A stretch of 63,349 bases of DNA from an uncultured Clostridia bacterium. GTDB taxonomy: Bacteria; Bacillota; Clostridia; TANB77; CAG-508. Both the position numbers and the translations under genes were made by a program. Shown piece after piece: positions 37,201-46,921 of the stretch (position 1 is its first letter; each line of letters begins with the position of its first letter). The stretch spans positions 1 through 63,349 of the forward strand of contig CALXPP010000007.1 in the NCBI GenBank assembly GCA_944390345.1. Direction: 5' to 3'. The notes beneath the pieces were generated by a model. That model ran no database searches. It saw only the letters and a program-made list of their open reading frames with translations, and was not told the DNA's origin.

Positions 37201-38779
37201 CATATTTTTCTGAACTAAGTGAACCATCATCATTTAATTTATATAAACTATAAACAATATTTCCATCTTCATCATAAGTATGTTCATAATCTGTCCATCT
37301 TTCTTTTGTTTGAGCTTCATATTCTTTGTCATTCATTACTACTTCTTGTTCTTTATCTGCAACAAAGTAAACATCTCTAAACCAATGATCTGTTACTTTT
37401 GATATATATGGTATAAAAGTGTCTAATGATTTATCTGCTAATGCATTTAAATCGTCACGAATAGATTCTACAAAGTCTTCACATGCAGCACATGCTTTTG
37501 TAAGTTCTCCACTCTTAGCAAGTGTACTACAAAGTCCATCTTCATTTGTACAACTATCTGGGCTCGTTAAAGAAGTACTTGCAAATACCTTAGCTGTATC
37601 TTTTTTACTAACAACACTTCCAGTAACATCTATCAATTGATCTCTATCTAACATATCTCCACTTTCTGTCTTATATGCTGCTTGTACATTTGAAGTTGTC
37701 TCATGTAATAAAATTACAACTTCCGTATCAAAAGATGTTGCTAAATCTACTGCTAAATCCGGAGACATACTCGTTAGATGTACAGCTAATAAAAATTCTA
37801 TTGGCATACCATATCTAGCTGTCCATCCTTCCAAGTTATATGTAAAAGTTCTTCCTCTACCTAAGCCCAAGAATCCCGTTTTTGTTTTTATATTTAAGGT
37901 TTTCGCTTCTGCATCTACATCTATATCATATTTATTAAAGAAACCATTACTATAACTTGCACCAGCTTGACCAATTTTATCTTTTCCCCAAAAGCTCTTA
38001 TCTTCTTTATATATTCCTATTAAACCAGTACCCCAATTAATACTATCAAAAAATAATCCTGAAAAGAAAGATCCTAAAGACGAGAAGGCCTCTTTCACAT
38101 TTTTGTTAAAGTTCTTACAACAATATACATAATTATCTGAGACTAAATATGTTCTAATTACTTCGCTGTTGATATTTGTAATACCGTCTGCATTTCTGCC
38201 TATTCCAGAATCATCTATATAAGCATCTTCTGCACTACCATCAAATGAAGCCTTTTCAACAGGTGAAGTTACAAATCCATATTCTTTTAAATCATAACCC
38301 ATATTCTCTAAATAATCTGCTACACCAATTATATCTTCTGTATCAACAGCAGCATCTTCTTTTCCTTCCCAAAAGCTTTCCAATGCTTTTGCTGCACCTT
38401 CCACTAAAGCTGTAATTTTACCCATAAGTATACCAGGAAGCATCAACAAAAACATTATAATTCCTATCAAAATTATAATTAATAATATTATTAATAAAGC
38501 AATTCCTAAATATGGTAAAATAGGAGCTAATAAAGACATTAATTTTGTAGTTCCCATTTTAGTAAGTATTTTTTGCTTTGCTTCTTTTTCTATTTTCTTT
38601 TTAGCAATGTCTTTAGCTACTCCACCTGTCTTTGTACCACTCTTTGACTGCTTCTCGCTCTGTTCAGAAGATTCTTCTCCACCTTCTTCTGTTTCTTCAC
38701 CATTTTCTTCTAAATTCTCTTCCTCTTCTGCATTTGGGTCTCTTTCTTCTGGATTTTGCTCATCATCAACATTAAACAT
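34256..38779 (-). CDS. Giant T4SS-associated wall hydrolase (NlpC/P60 plus C-terminal lysozyme-like domain)
   Basis: The product has 1507 residues. The first 60 are very acidic (EERDPNAEEEENLEENGEE). A long hydrophobic segment follows at about 84-118, then about 730 residues of unrecognised extracellular sequence. An NlpC/P60-like peptidase domain lies at about 850-1000, with Cys about 890 in HIDCSAYVSW and His in GTHHVQII. A C-terminal domain (about 1290-1500) with GQCAIASWNSSEAAAGIAQW resembles tail lysozyme or chitosanase-like folds. Gram-positive conjugation systems use a bifunctional lysozyme-endopeptidase to open the wall; this would be the equivalent, with the domain order reversed and far larger. 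Confidence 0.8.
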   Translation of the reverse strand: MFNVDDEQNPEERDPNAEEEENLEENGEETEEGGEESSEQSEKQSKSGTKTGGVAKDIAKKKIEKEAKQKILTKMGTTKLMSLLAPILPYLGIALLIILLIIILIGIIMFLLMLPGILMGKITALVEGAAKALESFWEGKEDAAVDTEDIIGVADYLENMGYDLKEYGFVTSPVEKASFDGSAEDAYIDDSGIGRNADGITNINSEVIRTYLVSDNYVYCCKNFNKNVKEAFSSLGSFFSGLFFDSINWGTGLIGIYKEDKSFWGKDKIGQAGASYSNGFFNKYDIDVDAEAKTLNIKTKTGFLGLGRGRTFTYNLEGWTARYGMPIEFLLAVHLTSMSPDLAVDLATSFDTEVVILLHETTSNVQAAYKTESGDMLDRDQLIDVTGSVVSKKDTAKVFASTSLTSPDSCTNEDGLCSTLAKSGELTKACAACEDFVESIRDDLNALADKSLDTFIPYISKVTDHWFRDVYFVADKEQEVVMNDKEYEAQTKERWTDYEHTYDEDGNIVYSLYKLNDDGSLSSEKYEGTQEDAEKEGIKVAKKAVTEQVQNIAEEGTIIDDEYWSAYKFEDTAGNWQLYSDQAGEGEDSIDINNKENVYIKIDIMGNVTQIQDAQRGVTNPTIKQIFSTNRYYMYDGKAETADAIAEDREATKDDRDKDNTSEDKRNPDLIGSFTVDRDSLTAFNILENMNTFDADSIYRDFKELIVELDYFDKEELTQNPTVVWEWPIPECGSGGWPIRRFEKVENEFGTLINSKVDLENLKKKNEASIEIVKTGKGDEGDQTQINDGSAEPVEETVSNAQNLELAKEEKFIKEKNEQDNVIDGNLINPIAGLEALYASSGGGSGSGYQGSTFIETAKNVWEHVVNGNYTYDQSYGKAVPVPEPHIDCSAYVSWALYEYGYDDFGGGQASTVTFMTTDWNAKYGWEVIDVAAGEDCSGKLQEGDILVREGEGTHHVQIIKEIDPSGNVIVYDCGSTSNWSQENLEGMVYNSFSKTNPAPGKIIRVEDPSNKGVEFKGYEGYQDVVSPISGEIIEAGTTTINNIETGVEEDVGFIKIRALSEEDVEAYFNSEDETLEGYKYYLEEYERAGVCDYILYIEGFDLRIVNENLQLTNDPAIIDESTAEVKNSYTESTFEDVLSPDVRETLEEKEEKRVEAKSVVQADGKIFVKEGTVLGKTYTDGADAEANTEGEEGAETEPLPDDAKERPGISKIPEDQKTMTTDDGEVIDMPNGNYIRLILRSDETGGGQGQDKDSIVENIEDYLEIDNGEEDLDLDWEFFYWVPYESGPVGEEGVVNNPPIGSGQCAIASWNSSEAAAGIAQWTCLSDGGANNIPEVCKKLIELDSSFCGSLSAFTEWDAATVVSNFSQVQAAWYEVYSQDPDKFLDLQMQVCYEGDFKPLVESMGMEWILQRPMVVQGTLFSCMNYCPYPEAIGHTAWSSLINDSMDDSAIIDAVLNQAGNIGSTAGSLAGRFHEAQPKIAHDILDGTFTDVEGWVRTGQPAEYST

Positions 38780-38804
38780 ATTATCACCTCTTTTATTGTG
38801 GATT

Positions 38805-39761
38805 TTATCTATTTACCGCTACATTCATTGAAAATTTTGCTATTGCATTTATTATCTTGTCTTCTATAACTGTATTTTCTGAAAATTCTCCATAGTAATC
38901 TTCTAATACTCTAATGTTATTAAAGTTAATAAAATTAGAACTATCATTATCATCTACATATTTTGAAAAAACAATCTTTACATCTTTTGTTTCATTTGAA
39001 CCTAAAACTATATCTTCGTGTTGCTCTGCCCCTCTTACTTCATTAGATAAAGATAAAGTTATTTCGTTTTCTTCAACATAGTCTGAAATTACAATATCAT
39101 AATTTGTCCTATTAGTAAATCTAAATGTATATTCCTCAGTAGCATAATTTACTATTCTATCTTTAACATCAATTTTTAAATACTCATTTTCTGTTGATAA
39201 ATTTATATTTTCATGTTTAATGAAATTTCCAACAGACATCTCTAATTGACCATCTTCATTTTCTTTAAAAGCCATTTTCTCTTCTGTATAGCTATATTCT
39301 GTATTAGTTAATCCTGTTGCAAGAAAATCATCTGTATAGCTTATTGAATAGATATACATATCATCTAAGTTTGAATAATTTTGAATACTATATTTTTTTG
39401 GTGTATACATTACAATTTTTAAGTGATCTATAAAATCTTCATAAGTTGGATATGCATATTCTTTGCAATCTTTTGAAAGCATATTATATGCTTTATCAAA
39501 ATCATTATTATTGCAATAGCTAACATATTCTTCTATTAAGTCCTCTATATTAGTTTGATATTTTTCTGGTACTTTTTGACTTGAATCGATTACAGAAACA
39601 TGAGGTTCATAAGTGTCTTCTATTTCCGGCTCTGGAGTATAAAGCTTTAAAACTTGATTAATAAAGAAAATAAATAACCAAACTATTACAATAACAAATA
39701 TTATTTTTTTATTTTTTCTAAAAAAATGTTTTATTTTTAACCTTAAATCTACAAAATTCAT
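38805..39761 (-). CDS. VirB8/TcpC-like membrane protein, candidate 1
   Basis: The product has 318 residues: a basic start, one membrane helix (IIFVIVIVWLFIFFINQVL) and an extracytoplasmic region. The stretch IEEYVSYCNNNDFDKAYNML, then PTYEDFIDHLK, looks like an NTF2-type helix pair, the fold of VirB8 and TcpC. The neighbour at 39770-40321 has the matching FINLVENKKYEEAYNLLYDD, then PTAGQFQSYAEKYF. The rest (200-318) is beta-rich. AGGAG precedes the ATG. A scaffold role in the T4SS is inferred from topology and this local similarity, not from a full-length match. Confidence 0.65.
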   Translation of the reverse strand: MNFVDLRLKIKHFFRKNKKIIFVIVIVWLFIFFINQVLKLYTPEPEIEDTYEPHVSVIDSSQKVPEKYQTNIEDLIEEYVSYCNNNDFDKAYNMLSKDCKEYAYPTYEDFIDHLKIVMYTPKKYSIQNYSNLDDMYIYSISYTDDFLATGLTNTEYSYTEEKMAFKENEDGQLEMSVGNFIKHENINLSTENEYLKIDVKDRIVNYATEEYTFRFTNRTNYDIVISDYVEENEITLSLSNEVRGAEQHEDIVLGSNETKDVKIVFSKYVDDNDSSNFINFNNIRVLEDYYGEFSENTVIEDKIINAIAKFSMNVAVNR

Positions 39762-39769
39762 AGCTTCTC

Positions 39770-40321
39770 CTATTCTTCTATTACACTAAAAGATAAATCA
39801 ATATCATTTACATTATTTTCTCTTATAACAAAATTATATTCTGTTCCTGCTTCATCTTTTTTTCCATTGATTAAATCTGTAATAGTAACCCAAAGAACAT
39901 ATACATCTCCATTTCGTTCAATATTTGTAAACTCTAAACTAGCCATAGATGGAAAATATTTTTCTGCATATGACTGAAATTGACCTGCAGTTGGAAAATA
40001 GTTAGTTTTAAAATCATCATATAACAAATTATAAGCCTCTTCATATTTTTTATTTTCTACAAGGTTAATAAAGTTTGAAATATATGTTTCCATTCTATCT
40101 CTTTCACTCATTCCTTGCAATTCTTCAGTTAATGTGTTTTTAGCAATTTCTTCATAATTTGCATCTGTTTCTATAATGCCATTTGAAATTACAATATTAT
40201 ATGTATTTAATTCTTCTTGTTCTTTTTCTTTTAATAAGCCCTGTACAGATACTAAAATTATTAGTAATATTAATAAAATTATTATTGCTAAAAGTATTTT
40301 AGATTTTTCATTTTTTTTCAT
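39770..40321 (-). CDS. VirB8/TcpC-like membrane protein, candidate 2
   Basis: The product has 183 residues with a membrane helix at 9-27 (LLAIIILLILLIILVSVQG) and an NTF2-like extracytoplasmic domain (FINLVENKKYEEAYNLLYDD and PTAGQFQSYAEKYFPS). It is a shorter relative of the protein encoded 9 bases downstream, so two scaffold-like subunits may form a mixed ring. AAGGAAG lies eight bases upstream of the ATG. Confidence 0.65.
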   Translation of the reverse strand: MKKNEKSKILLAIIILLILLIILVSVQGLLKEKEQEELNTYNIVISNGIIETDANYEEIAKNTLTEELQGMSERDRMETYISNFINLVENKKYEEAYNLLYDDFKTNYFPTAGQFQSYAEKYFPSMASLEFTNIERNGDVYVLWVTITDLINGKKDEAGTEYNFVIRENNVNDIDLSFSVIEE

Positions 40322-40346
40322 ATATATCTTCCTTTTAAATAATTTA

Positions 40347-43100
40347 TTATCTTATGTCTTTATATTTAATATTGTTATTTCTTTCAACATCATTAAGTCT
40401 TTGATTTAAAGTCATTCTTAAATTATCTATATCACTTCTTTGACTACTACTTGCATTATCTCTAGAATTTTCTAGTGCTGATATTTCTCTATTTAAATCA
40501 TCTACAATTGAATCTATAGTAGACTGTGTAGCACTTTCCATATTTCTAAATCTTGAATTTACTTCGTTTATTTTATCAGCTATAACCTCTTGATTCTCAT
40601 ATGTTACTTTAGTTTCTTCCTTTTCTATTCTATAATGATGTACATTTCTTTGAGCTGTTCCAGCAAAAGCATATGTATCTCCAATTCTTTCAGCAAAATC
40701 TTCTGGTTCTATTTGTCCATCTTCACCTAATTTAAGTGCTGTATATAATCTAGAGTTAGCACAAGTAGTTAAGAAATCTCTCATTTGATTTTCCAAAGTC
40801 GATTTATCTGAATCAGACATAGCATCAAGTTTTTCTTTTCCTATTTGCCTTTCCAATGCTTGTCTAAATTCTTTATCAATATTAAATTCTCCTGGTTTTG
40901 AAATTAAACTACTCTGCATATCAGCAGCCACAGCATTAACTTGTCTAGATGACATTCCTTGTATTAGAGATTGAAAAGTTGCTACTAAATCTTTTAGCTC
41001 ATCATTAATCTTACTATTTTCATATCTTCCATTGTCTCCAGCAAATTTAACAGCTTGAAGGTGTGAAAGTTTTTCTTCTTTTGTTTTAAATTCTTTTCCT
41101 GTAATACTAGTATTTTGTTGCATATTATCTGTTGCATTAAGAGCAAGTTGTCTCTTAGTTCCTTTTAAATATTCACTAGCAGATTCTTTTGCTCCTAAAC
41201 CAACTAATATTGATGCTATTGCATTGTCTGATGTTAATCCATATGTTGCAAGAGCAGCACTTGCTCCTATTACAGTTGACATATACTCTTTATCATTTAA
41301 GTATGAATTTATAGTTCCTCTTACTCCTTTTACTCCTTTTGCAGAAGATTTTATAGAGCTTGCTATTACATTTCCTAGGTTTTTACTAAATACATTTTCT
41401 GTTGTAAATTGTGCACTTGCTTGCTGTCTATAATTTTCTTTTTCTGCATCTCCCAAAGTATCCCAATTCTTACCAGCAGCTTCTGCTAATTCTTTTGCTC
41501 TACCGCCTTTTCCTCCTTCTCCGTCTACATATTTTCTTCTATCTTCTTCAAATTTCTTTGCAGTTTTTGTAAAATTTTTATATCTTTCCGTACTAGCAAC
41601 TTTCTCTGCAAGCTTTTTCGGAGCAGATGCAACTGCTTTTGCTCCACTTTGTACTTTAGATCCAACTTTTCCAGCACCTCTTACAACCGCACCTACGGGT
41701 GTTTTTGAATTTGCAATTCCTTTAGCTGTATTTTGTAATTGATTTAAGCTTTTTGATGCTCTTGCCATTGGTGCTTTAAACATATTTTTTGCCATACCTT
41801 TGTATTTGCTAGCTTTACTTCCAAGATCTTTAGCTTTGCTAGTTAAAGTTCCGACAGCTGCAGCTGCAGCAACTGCTGAGTCTAAAGAAGAAGCTTTTTC
41901 AAATCCGAAAATCTTTCTTATAATCTTCTCTCCATCATCAACAAAGCTTATACATACACAAGCTAAAATACCAGCAGCTAGAGTATTTGTTCCATTTACA
42001 GTATTCGCAACTGCATTTCCTGCAGTAGCAATTATACTTAATCCTGGGATAAATGATACTATATTGAACATTGTTTCCAAAGCAGATGGTTCTATTAAAG
42101 AAATTGCGACATTAACAAAAGCTAAATACATTATACAGTGAAATGGTTGTATTAATATATTGTAGCAAAATTCTTTCATCCAAGTATTTAATGCTTGTGC
42201 TCTTTGATCTCCTATTTTATCTATTGAGTATGTAATTGTTATTAAAGGCGAAATTATAATTAAAAATCCTATTGTTATCATACGCTTTAAATATAAAAGT
42301 AAAAATTTTAGTGTTTGATATATTATAACTGCATATACAATTATACTTACAATTCCGTTAAATCCACTTGCAACAGATACAGACTGTAATGCTACATTAG
42401 CAATATAATCTATAAAGTTTCCAACATGATCTTCAGCTCCACCAACACCTTTTAATATTTCTATAAAACTTGAATTTAAGTTTATTATAAATACTATAAA
42501 ATAATGTAATAAAAATAGTAAAGCTAAACTTGTAGCCCAATCAGCTAGCATCTTTTTATATACTACTTTATCTTGTGCCATAGTAGATATTGCCATTCTT
42601 ATTCCTATATATATAAGTATTAATAACAATATTGCAGCAGCTATAATTCTTAATATATAATACCAAGTTGCAACTTGAGTTCTAAAATCATTTACTGCAC
42701 TGCTTGGAGAATCAAAACTCATAAAATCTACATCTAGCAATGGAACTTGATTGAAAAATATAGTGAAAGGTGTAACCATAATTCCACTTGCAGTAACACC
42801 ACCTAAACTTACAACTCCAGATATAATAACTTGTACTCCTGCAAGAATTGCAAAAATAGCAATTCTAAATCCCCAGGTCATAAATCCAACAAAAGCTCCT
42901 AATGAATTCATAAGTAAATTATAAATTGTATTAAAAGCATTTTCTGCTACTGATGCACCCATTCCACCTTCAGCTGGAATATTTTCTGTTTGTATATTTT
43001 CAACTGAAATATTAGAATTATAAGCATCAGAGGCTAATGTAAAATTAAATAATATTAAAAATACTAAAAAGCAAACTAATATCTTTGTGAGTGTTTTCAT
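40347..43100 (-). CDS. VirB6/TrbL-like channel protein with long cytoplasmic-type tail
   Basis: The product has 917 residues. A signal peptide (1-23) and an N-module ending TIFFNQVPLLDVDFMSFDSP are followed by the polytopic core, which begins VATWYYILRIIAAAILLLIL and continues IGIRMAISTMAQDKVVYKKM, with further helices to about 400. From 410 onward it is a soluble, alanine/lysine-rich, coiled-coil-like tail. The core is shared with the proteins at 43115-46900 and 50175-51440. By analogy with VirB6 it would form part of the membrane channel; the large tail is unusual and may reach into the cytosol or select substrates. Confidence 0.75.
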   Translation of the reverse strand: MKTLTKILVCFLVFLILFNFTLASDAYNSNISVENIQTENIPAEGGMGASVAENAFNTIYNLLMNSLGAFVGFMTWGFRIAIFAILAGVQVIISGVVSLGGVTASGIMVTPFTIFFNQVPLLDVDFMSFDSPSSAVNDFRTQVATWYYILRIIAAAILLLILIYIGIRMAISTMAQDKVVYKKMLADWATSLALLFLLHYFIVFIINLNSSFIEILKGVGGAEDHVGNFIDYIANVALQSVSVASGFNGIVSIIVYAVIIYQTLKFLLLYLKRMITIGFLIIISPLITITYSIDKIGDQRAQALNTWMKEFCYNILIQPFHCIMYLAFVNVAISLIEPSALETMFNIVSFIPGLSIIATAGNAVANTVNGTNTLAAGILACVCISFVDDGEKIIRKIFGFEKASSLDSAVAAAAAVGTLTSKAKDLGSKASKYKGMAKNMFKAPMARASKSLNQLQNTAKGIANSKTPVGAVVRGAGKVGSKVQSGAKAVASAPKKLAEKVASTERYKNFTKTAKKFEEDRRKYVDGEGGKGGRAKELAEAAGKNWDTLGDAEKENYRQQASAQFTTENVFSKNLGNVIASSIKSSAKGVKGVRGTINSYLNDKEYMSTVIGASAALATYGLTSDNAIASILVGLGAKESASEYLKGTKRQLALNATDNMQQNTSITGKEFKTKEEKLSHLQAVKFAGDNGRYENSKINDELKDLVATFQSLIQGMSSRQVNAVAADMQSSLISKPGEFNIDKEFRQALERQIGKEKLDAMSDSDKSTLENQMRDFLTTCANSRLYTALKLGEDGQIEPEDFAERIGDTYAFAGTAQRNVHHYRIEKEETKVTYENQEVIADKINEVNSRFRNMESATQSTIDSIVDDLNREISALENSRDNASSSQRSDIDNLRMTLNQRLNDVERNNNIKYKDIR

Positions 43101-43114
43101 AAGCTTTTATTCTC

Positions 43115-46100
43115 CTATCTATCTTTTCCTATACTATCTATTAAACTTGCTAAGTCTCTAAGTGGTCTATCTATACCAGAATTTATCTCCTTACTTGTTA
43201 TTATACCACTTCTTTTTCTAGATGTCATTAAATCTGATTGATTTAATGCACTTCTTCTTGAACTTTCTCTACTTGGGTCTACAACACCATCAGATTCTTT
43301 TACTCTGGTATCTTGTTCTCCTACTGAGCTATCATAGTTATTTTCTACTCTTCTATCCCCTGTTTTTATCTCTGCACTTGACTTCATACTATTTAAGCTA
43401 TCTAAAACTCCTGATGAATCCATGTCAAAAGTTAAATGTTTAGCTTTCGCACCCTTTTGCTTTACCCTATTTGCTTCTAAATTGTATCTTTGAACATCTA
43501 AAACACAGTATGCTGCTTCTGCTTGTTCTTCTGGTACAGAAGCTAATAGTTCTGCCAATTTTTTATCATCTTGTTCTTGTGTTACATCTATTAAAAATTG
43601 TTGGAACTCTTTTCTATGTCTTTCTTCTAGACTTTCTTTTAATTTTTTAGTTGTTTCTTCAGATATACTACTTCCTGCATTTTTCTTATTTAAATTAGTA
43701 AGAGCTTGATGTCTAGCTTGTACAGCTGAACTTGTTATTTCTTCTATAGTTTTTCCACCAAATGCTGGCTGTGCTAATTTTTTACTATCACTTACACTAC
43801 TACTATCTAAAGCTTGTCTCTGTTTTGCAATATTATCTAAAACCGATGCCGTGGCATTAGGTTTTACTTTTACCCATTCTTCTAGCTTATCTGATACTCT
43901 ACTTTCAACTTCAGAAACACTAAGATCTCCTGCATTTGTAATTCCTCTTTCACTAATTATTTCTCTAAATGAATCTGTTGTTGCTTCTGAAACTACCATT
44001 TTAGTTTTTACTAATTCTACTCTTTTTTCAAGAGCCTTTGAAAGCTTATCCTTCTTATCTACACTTACATCTTCTTTCTTGAATATTTCAGTTTCTAATT
44101 GAGTTGTTATTTCTTTAAAACTTGATTCTTCTAGTGTAAATTCAGAAATTGATTTTTTTCTATTAGCAGCTGCATTTAAAATTGCATTTTCAATCATTTT
44201 ATCTGTTACTAAAACTTTTTTATCATCTAAATCTACTAATGTTGCATTAGCATTTTCAGAGTTTCCATCAGCAATTTTATTATCTAGAGTACTTGATAAT
44301 CTTTCTATAATTTCTTGCTCAGAAGAAAAATCCTCTGCGTTAATTTGTACTCCATTAAATTCACCAACTACATCTTCTTGCTGTTCTTTAGAATACATTA
44401 TTTCTCTTGCAAATTCTTCTATTGTAGCTCCAGCAGCTGCAACAATAAATATTTTATCTGCATTTTTCTGTTGTAATTTTGCACTTAATATATCACTCAT
44501 TTTTTCTTCATCTGTTGCATCATCACTAGTAGGTACTAAAATTCCATTTATATTAAGTGCAGTATTAGATTTTAAAGCTGCTTCTTGAAATAGCTTTCTT
44601 CTATCTTCTAAAGATTGGTTATAGCTTTCTATTTCTCTATTTGCTATGTCTAATCCCATAGCTTGTGAATTTCGTGATAAAACTAGTCTTTCTGTTTTCC
44701 TATTTAACTCATCTTGTTTGTAAAATTGCTTTAATACATGTTCTCTTTCTGCATATCCAGTACCACCTGTTCTAGTTAATTTTTGTCCTGCTCCTCCATG
44801 TTTCCTTGTTTGTGTTCCTTTTATAAATTTTGCTCCCATTATATTTCCTGTAGCTATAATAGAACCTTTGGCAAGTAACTTTACAAACTTTTTATTTTTT
44901 GTAGTTATACTTTCTACTATGTAGTCATCTCTGGCAGTGTTTAATTGTTTACTCATTTGTTTTCTAATAAATTTAACATCTTTTACTGATAATCCCTCTG
45001 TATTTGCTAAATCTGTTGGTAAAGAGAATTCTGCGTGATTCTTTTTTGTATAGGCAGAGAAAACATCTATAAAGTCGGATGCACTTGATGCAGTTAGTCC
45101 TAATCCTATAGCTGGACTTTCTATAAACATTGGAATACTTAAGAAACCTTTGAAAAATCCTGTTACAACATTTTTTATGTCTTTTATATCTGCAGATAAA
45201 ATTTTTTTATCTTCATCTGTCATACCAAGTACTGTGCTTGCATTTATATTATCTTTCATTCTCATTCCAATACTGTCTACAGTTAGCTCATCTTCTAATA
45301 GCATTCTTTCAAACATAGATAGTTTTTTTCTTGATATTTGCACTAAATTTCCATCTTTATCTTTTATAAATCTTCCCTTATATTTTGCTCTAATTCCAAC
45401 ATATTTTCCTTTTTCAGCATCATATTCAGTATATTTTCTAGGATCAAAAACATCTTTCATTTTTTGCTTAAAAGCAAATTGTCTTGCAAATTTTGAATTT
45501 CCGAATTTGTCTAATAATATTTGAGCTTTTTGTTCTTTAGCATCACTCTCTAGTTCTAATTCTTCTTCTTTTTCTTCATCTTTAGCTATCTCTTCACTTA
45601 ATTTTTGTAATTCATCTTCCCAGATTTTTTTATCAGCACTATTATTTGTAGTTTGTATTTTCTTTTCTAAATCTTTCTTCTTCTTTTTATTTGCTTTTAT
45701 CTTTAATTTGAGTTTTTCTAAATCATATCTTACTAAATCAAGCTCTGCTTCATTAGCAAGTATTGCTTGCATATCTGCATTATTTTCAAAAGAAGTATAA
45801 TCATCTTCTGTAAAAGTAGTTTCTCTTCCAGAATCATCTTTTACATATTTTTGATTATCTTTTGAATTATTCATTCTGTGTGCCATTACAGCTCCAAAAG
45901 CTTTTTGTGCTGGCTTATAAAAAAGTTTCTTTCTTTCCCATTTTCCAAATTGTCTTATTGCCTTATTCCCTAAATATATACTTGTAAGATTTTTAAAATT
46001 ATTAATCATTTCTTTTCCAACATCTTTATCTGCTATATCATCTACTAAGCTTCCATTTCCGCCAATATTAAATATAGTTCTAAAAATCTTATCTGCTTTA

Positions 46101-46900
46101 CTCATAAAGTTTAGTAGCATAAAAGCCAAAAACATACCAGATATTGAATTCAAAGATAATTTTAAAGTGCTTAATACAAAAGTAACATAAATTATCGCAT
46201 GTATTGTTTGTAAAATTACATTAAAGAAATATTCCTTTAGCCAATTAGAAAATATCTTTGTTTTACCTGATACAACTTTATTTAAAGCATAAGATACAGC
46301 AACTACTGGTGCTGCGACCGTTAAAACAGCAACAGTTAAATATCTCTTAAAATATATAAATGTAAACTTATATGCATAATAAACAAGAAATGCGTACATT
46401 ACCATTCCTGTAGTACCGTTAATTAGCTTTGGATCATAAGCTCTTGTCCTTACTGTATCAAAAATACTTACTTCTATATCATCATTTGTCTTAGATTGGT
46501 TCTCTATTCCACCATATTCAGATGGATCTGCTTCATATATTGAATCTGCTGTTTTTGAAATCATATCTAACATTGTTTCATTTAATTGTAGTATAAAAAT
46601 CATAATATAATGAATTCCAAAAACTAAAATCATACCTGCAACCCAATCAAAAAGCATTCTTTGAAAAAAAGCTTTTTCTGATGCTATTGTCGTAGTTGCC
46701 ATTTTTATTCCTATAAAGATTAATGCTAATAGCATTACAGCTATTGATATTGTTCTTATTAAATAATACCATGTTGCAATTGCTTCTTTTAAAATAAGAA
46801 CTGTATTTATTCCCTCTGCTGCCAAAGAAAAGTGAGGTAAAATACTAAATATTAAAATTGAAATAAAAAGTATGTACTTAAAATCTTTTTTAATCTTCAT
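43115..46900 (-). CDS. VirB6-like channel protein with giant coiled-coil tail (C-part of a split pair)
   Basis: The product has 1261 residues. It has its own signal peptide (IKKDFKYILFISILIFSIL), then the shared core IATWYYLIRTISIAVMLLAL, IGIKMATTTIASEKAFFQRM and more helices to about 290. A tail of almost 1000 residues follows, charged and coiled-coil rich (around 380-460, KLKIKANKKKKKDLEKKIQ). The N-module present in its two paralogues is missing here and is instead encoded by the preceding gene (46922-47380). ATG 46900 has AGGAGGT upstream; the ATG six codons earlier overlaps it. Confidence 0.72.
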   Translation of the reverse strand: MKIKKDFKYILFISILIFSILPHFSLAAEGINTVLILKEAIATWYYLIRTISIAVMLLALIFIGIKMATTTIASEKAFFQRMLFDWVAGMILVFGIHYIMIFILQLNETMLDMISKTADSIYEADPSEYGGIENQSKTNDDIEVSIFDTVRTRAYDPKLINGTTGMVMYAFLVYYAYKFTFIYFKRYLTVAVLTVAAPVVAVSYALNKVVSGKTKIFSNWLKEYFFNVILQTIHAIIYVTFVLSTLKLSLNSISGMFLAFMLLNFMSKADKIFRTIFNIGGNGSLVDDIADKDVGKEMINNFKNLTSIYLGNKAIRQFGKWERKKLFYKPAQKAFGAVMAHRMNNSKDNQKYVKDDSGRETTFTEDDYTSFENNADMQAILANEAELDLVRYDLEKLKLKIKANKKKKKDLEKKIQTTNNSADKKIWEDELQKLSEEIAKDEEKEEELELESDAKEQKAQILLDKFGNSKFARQFAFKQKMKDVFDPRKYTEYDAEKGKYVGIRAKYKGRFIKDKDGNLVQISRKKLSMFERMLLEDELTVDSIGMRMKDNINASTVLGMTDEDKKILSADIKDIKNVVTGFFKGFLSIPMFIESPAIGLGLTASSASDFIDVFSAYTKKNHAEFSLPTDLANTEGLSVKDVKFIRKQMSKQLNTARDDYIVESITTKNKKFVKLLAKGSIIATGNIMGAKFIKGTQTRKHGGAGQKLTRTGGTGYAEREHVLKQFYKQDELNRKTERLVLSRNSQAMGLDIANREIESYNQSLEDRRKLFQEAALKSNTALNINGILVPTSDDATDEEKMSDILSAKLQQKNADKIFIVAAAGATIEEFAREIMYSKEQQEDVVGEFNGVQINAEDFSSEQEIIERLSSTLDNKIADGNSENANATLVDLDDKKVLVTDKMIENAILNAAANRKKSISEFTLEESSFKEITTQLETEIFKKEDVSVDKKDKLSKALEKRVELVKTKMVVSEATTDSFREIISERGITNAGDLSVSEVESRVSDKLEEWVKVKPNATASVLDNIAKQRQALDSSSVSDSKKLAQPAFGGKTIEEITSSAVQARHQALTNLNKKNAGSSISEETTKKLKESLEERHRKEFQQFLIDVTQEQDDKKLAELLASVPEEQAEAAYCVLDVQRYNLEANRVKQKGAKAKHLTFDMDSSGVLDSLNSMKSSAEIKTGDRRVENNYDSSVGEQDTRVKESDGVVDPSRESSRRSALNQSDLMTSRKRSGIITSKEINSGIDRPLRDLASLIDSIGKDR

Positions 46901-46921
46901 TATTTTACCTCCTCTCATTTT

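Noticed and set aside
34256-38779. Plus-strand leucine-rich frames opposite the large genes
   Set aside because: They are mirror images of Glu/Lys-rich minus-strand genes, without ribosome binding sites.
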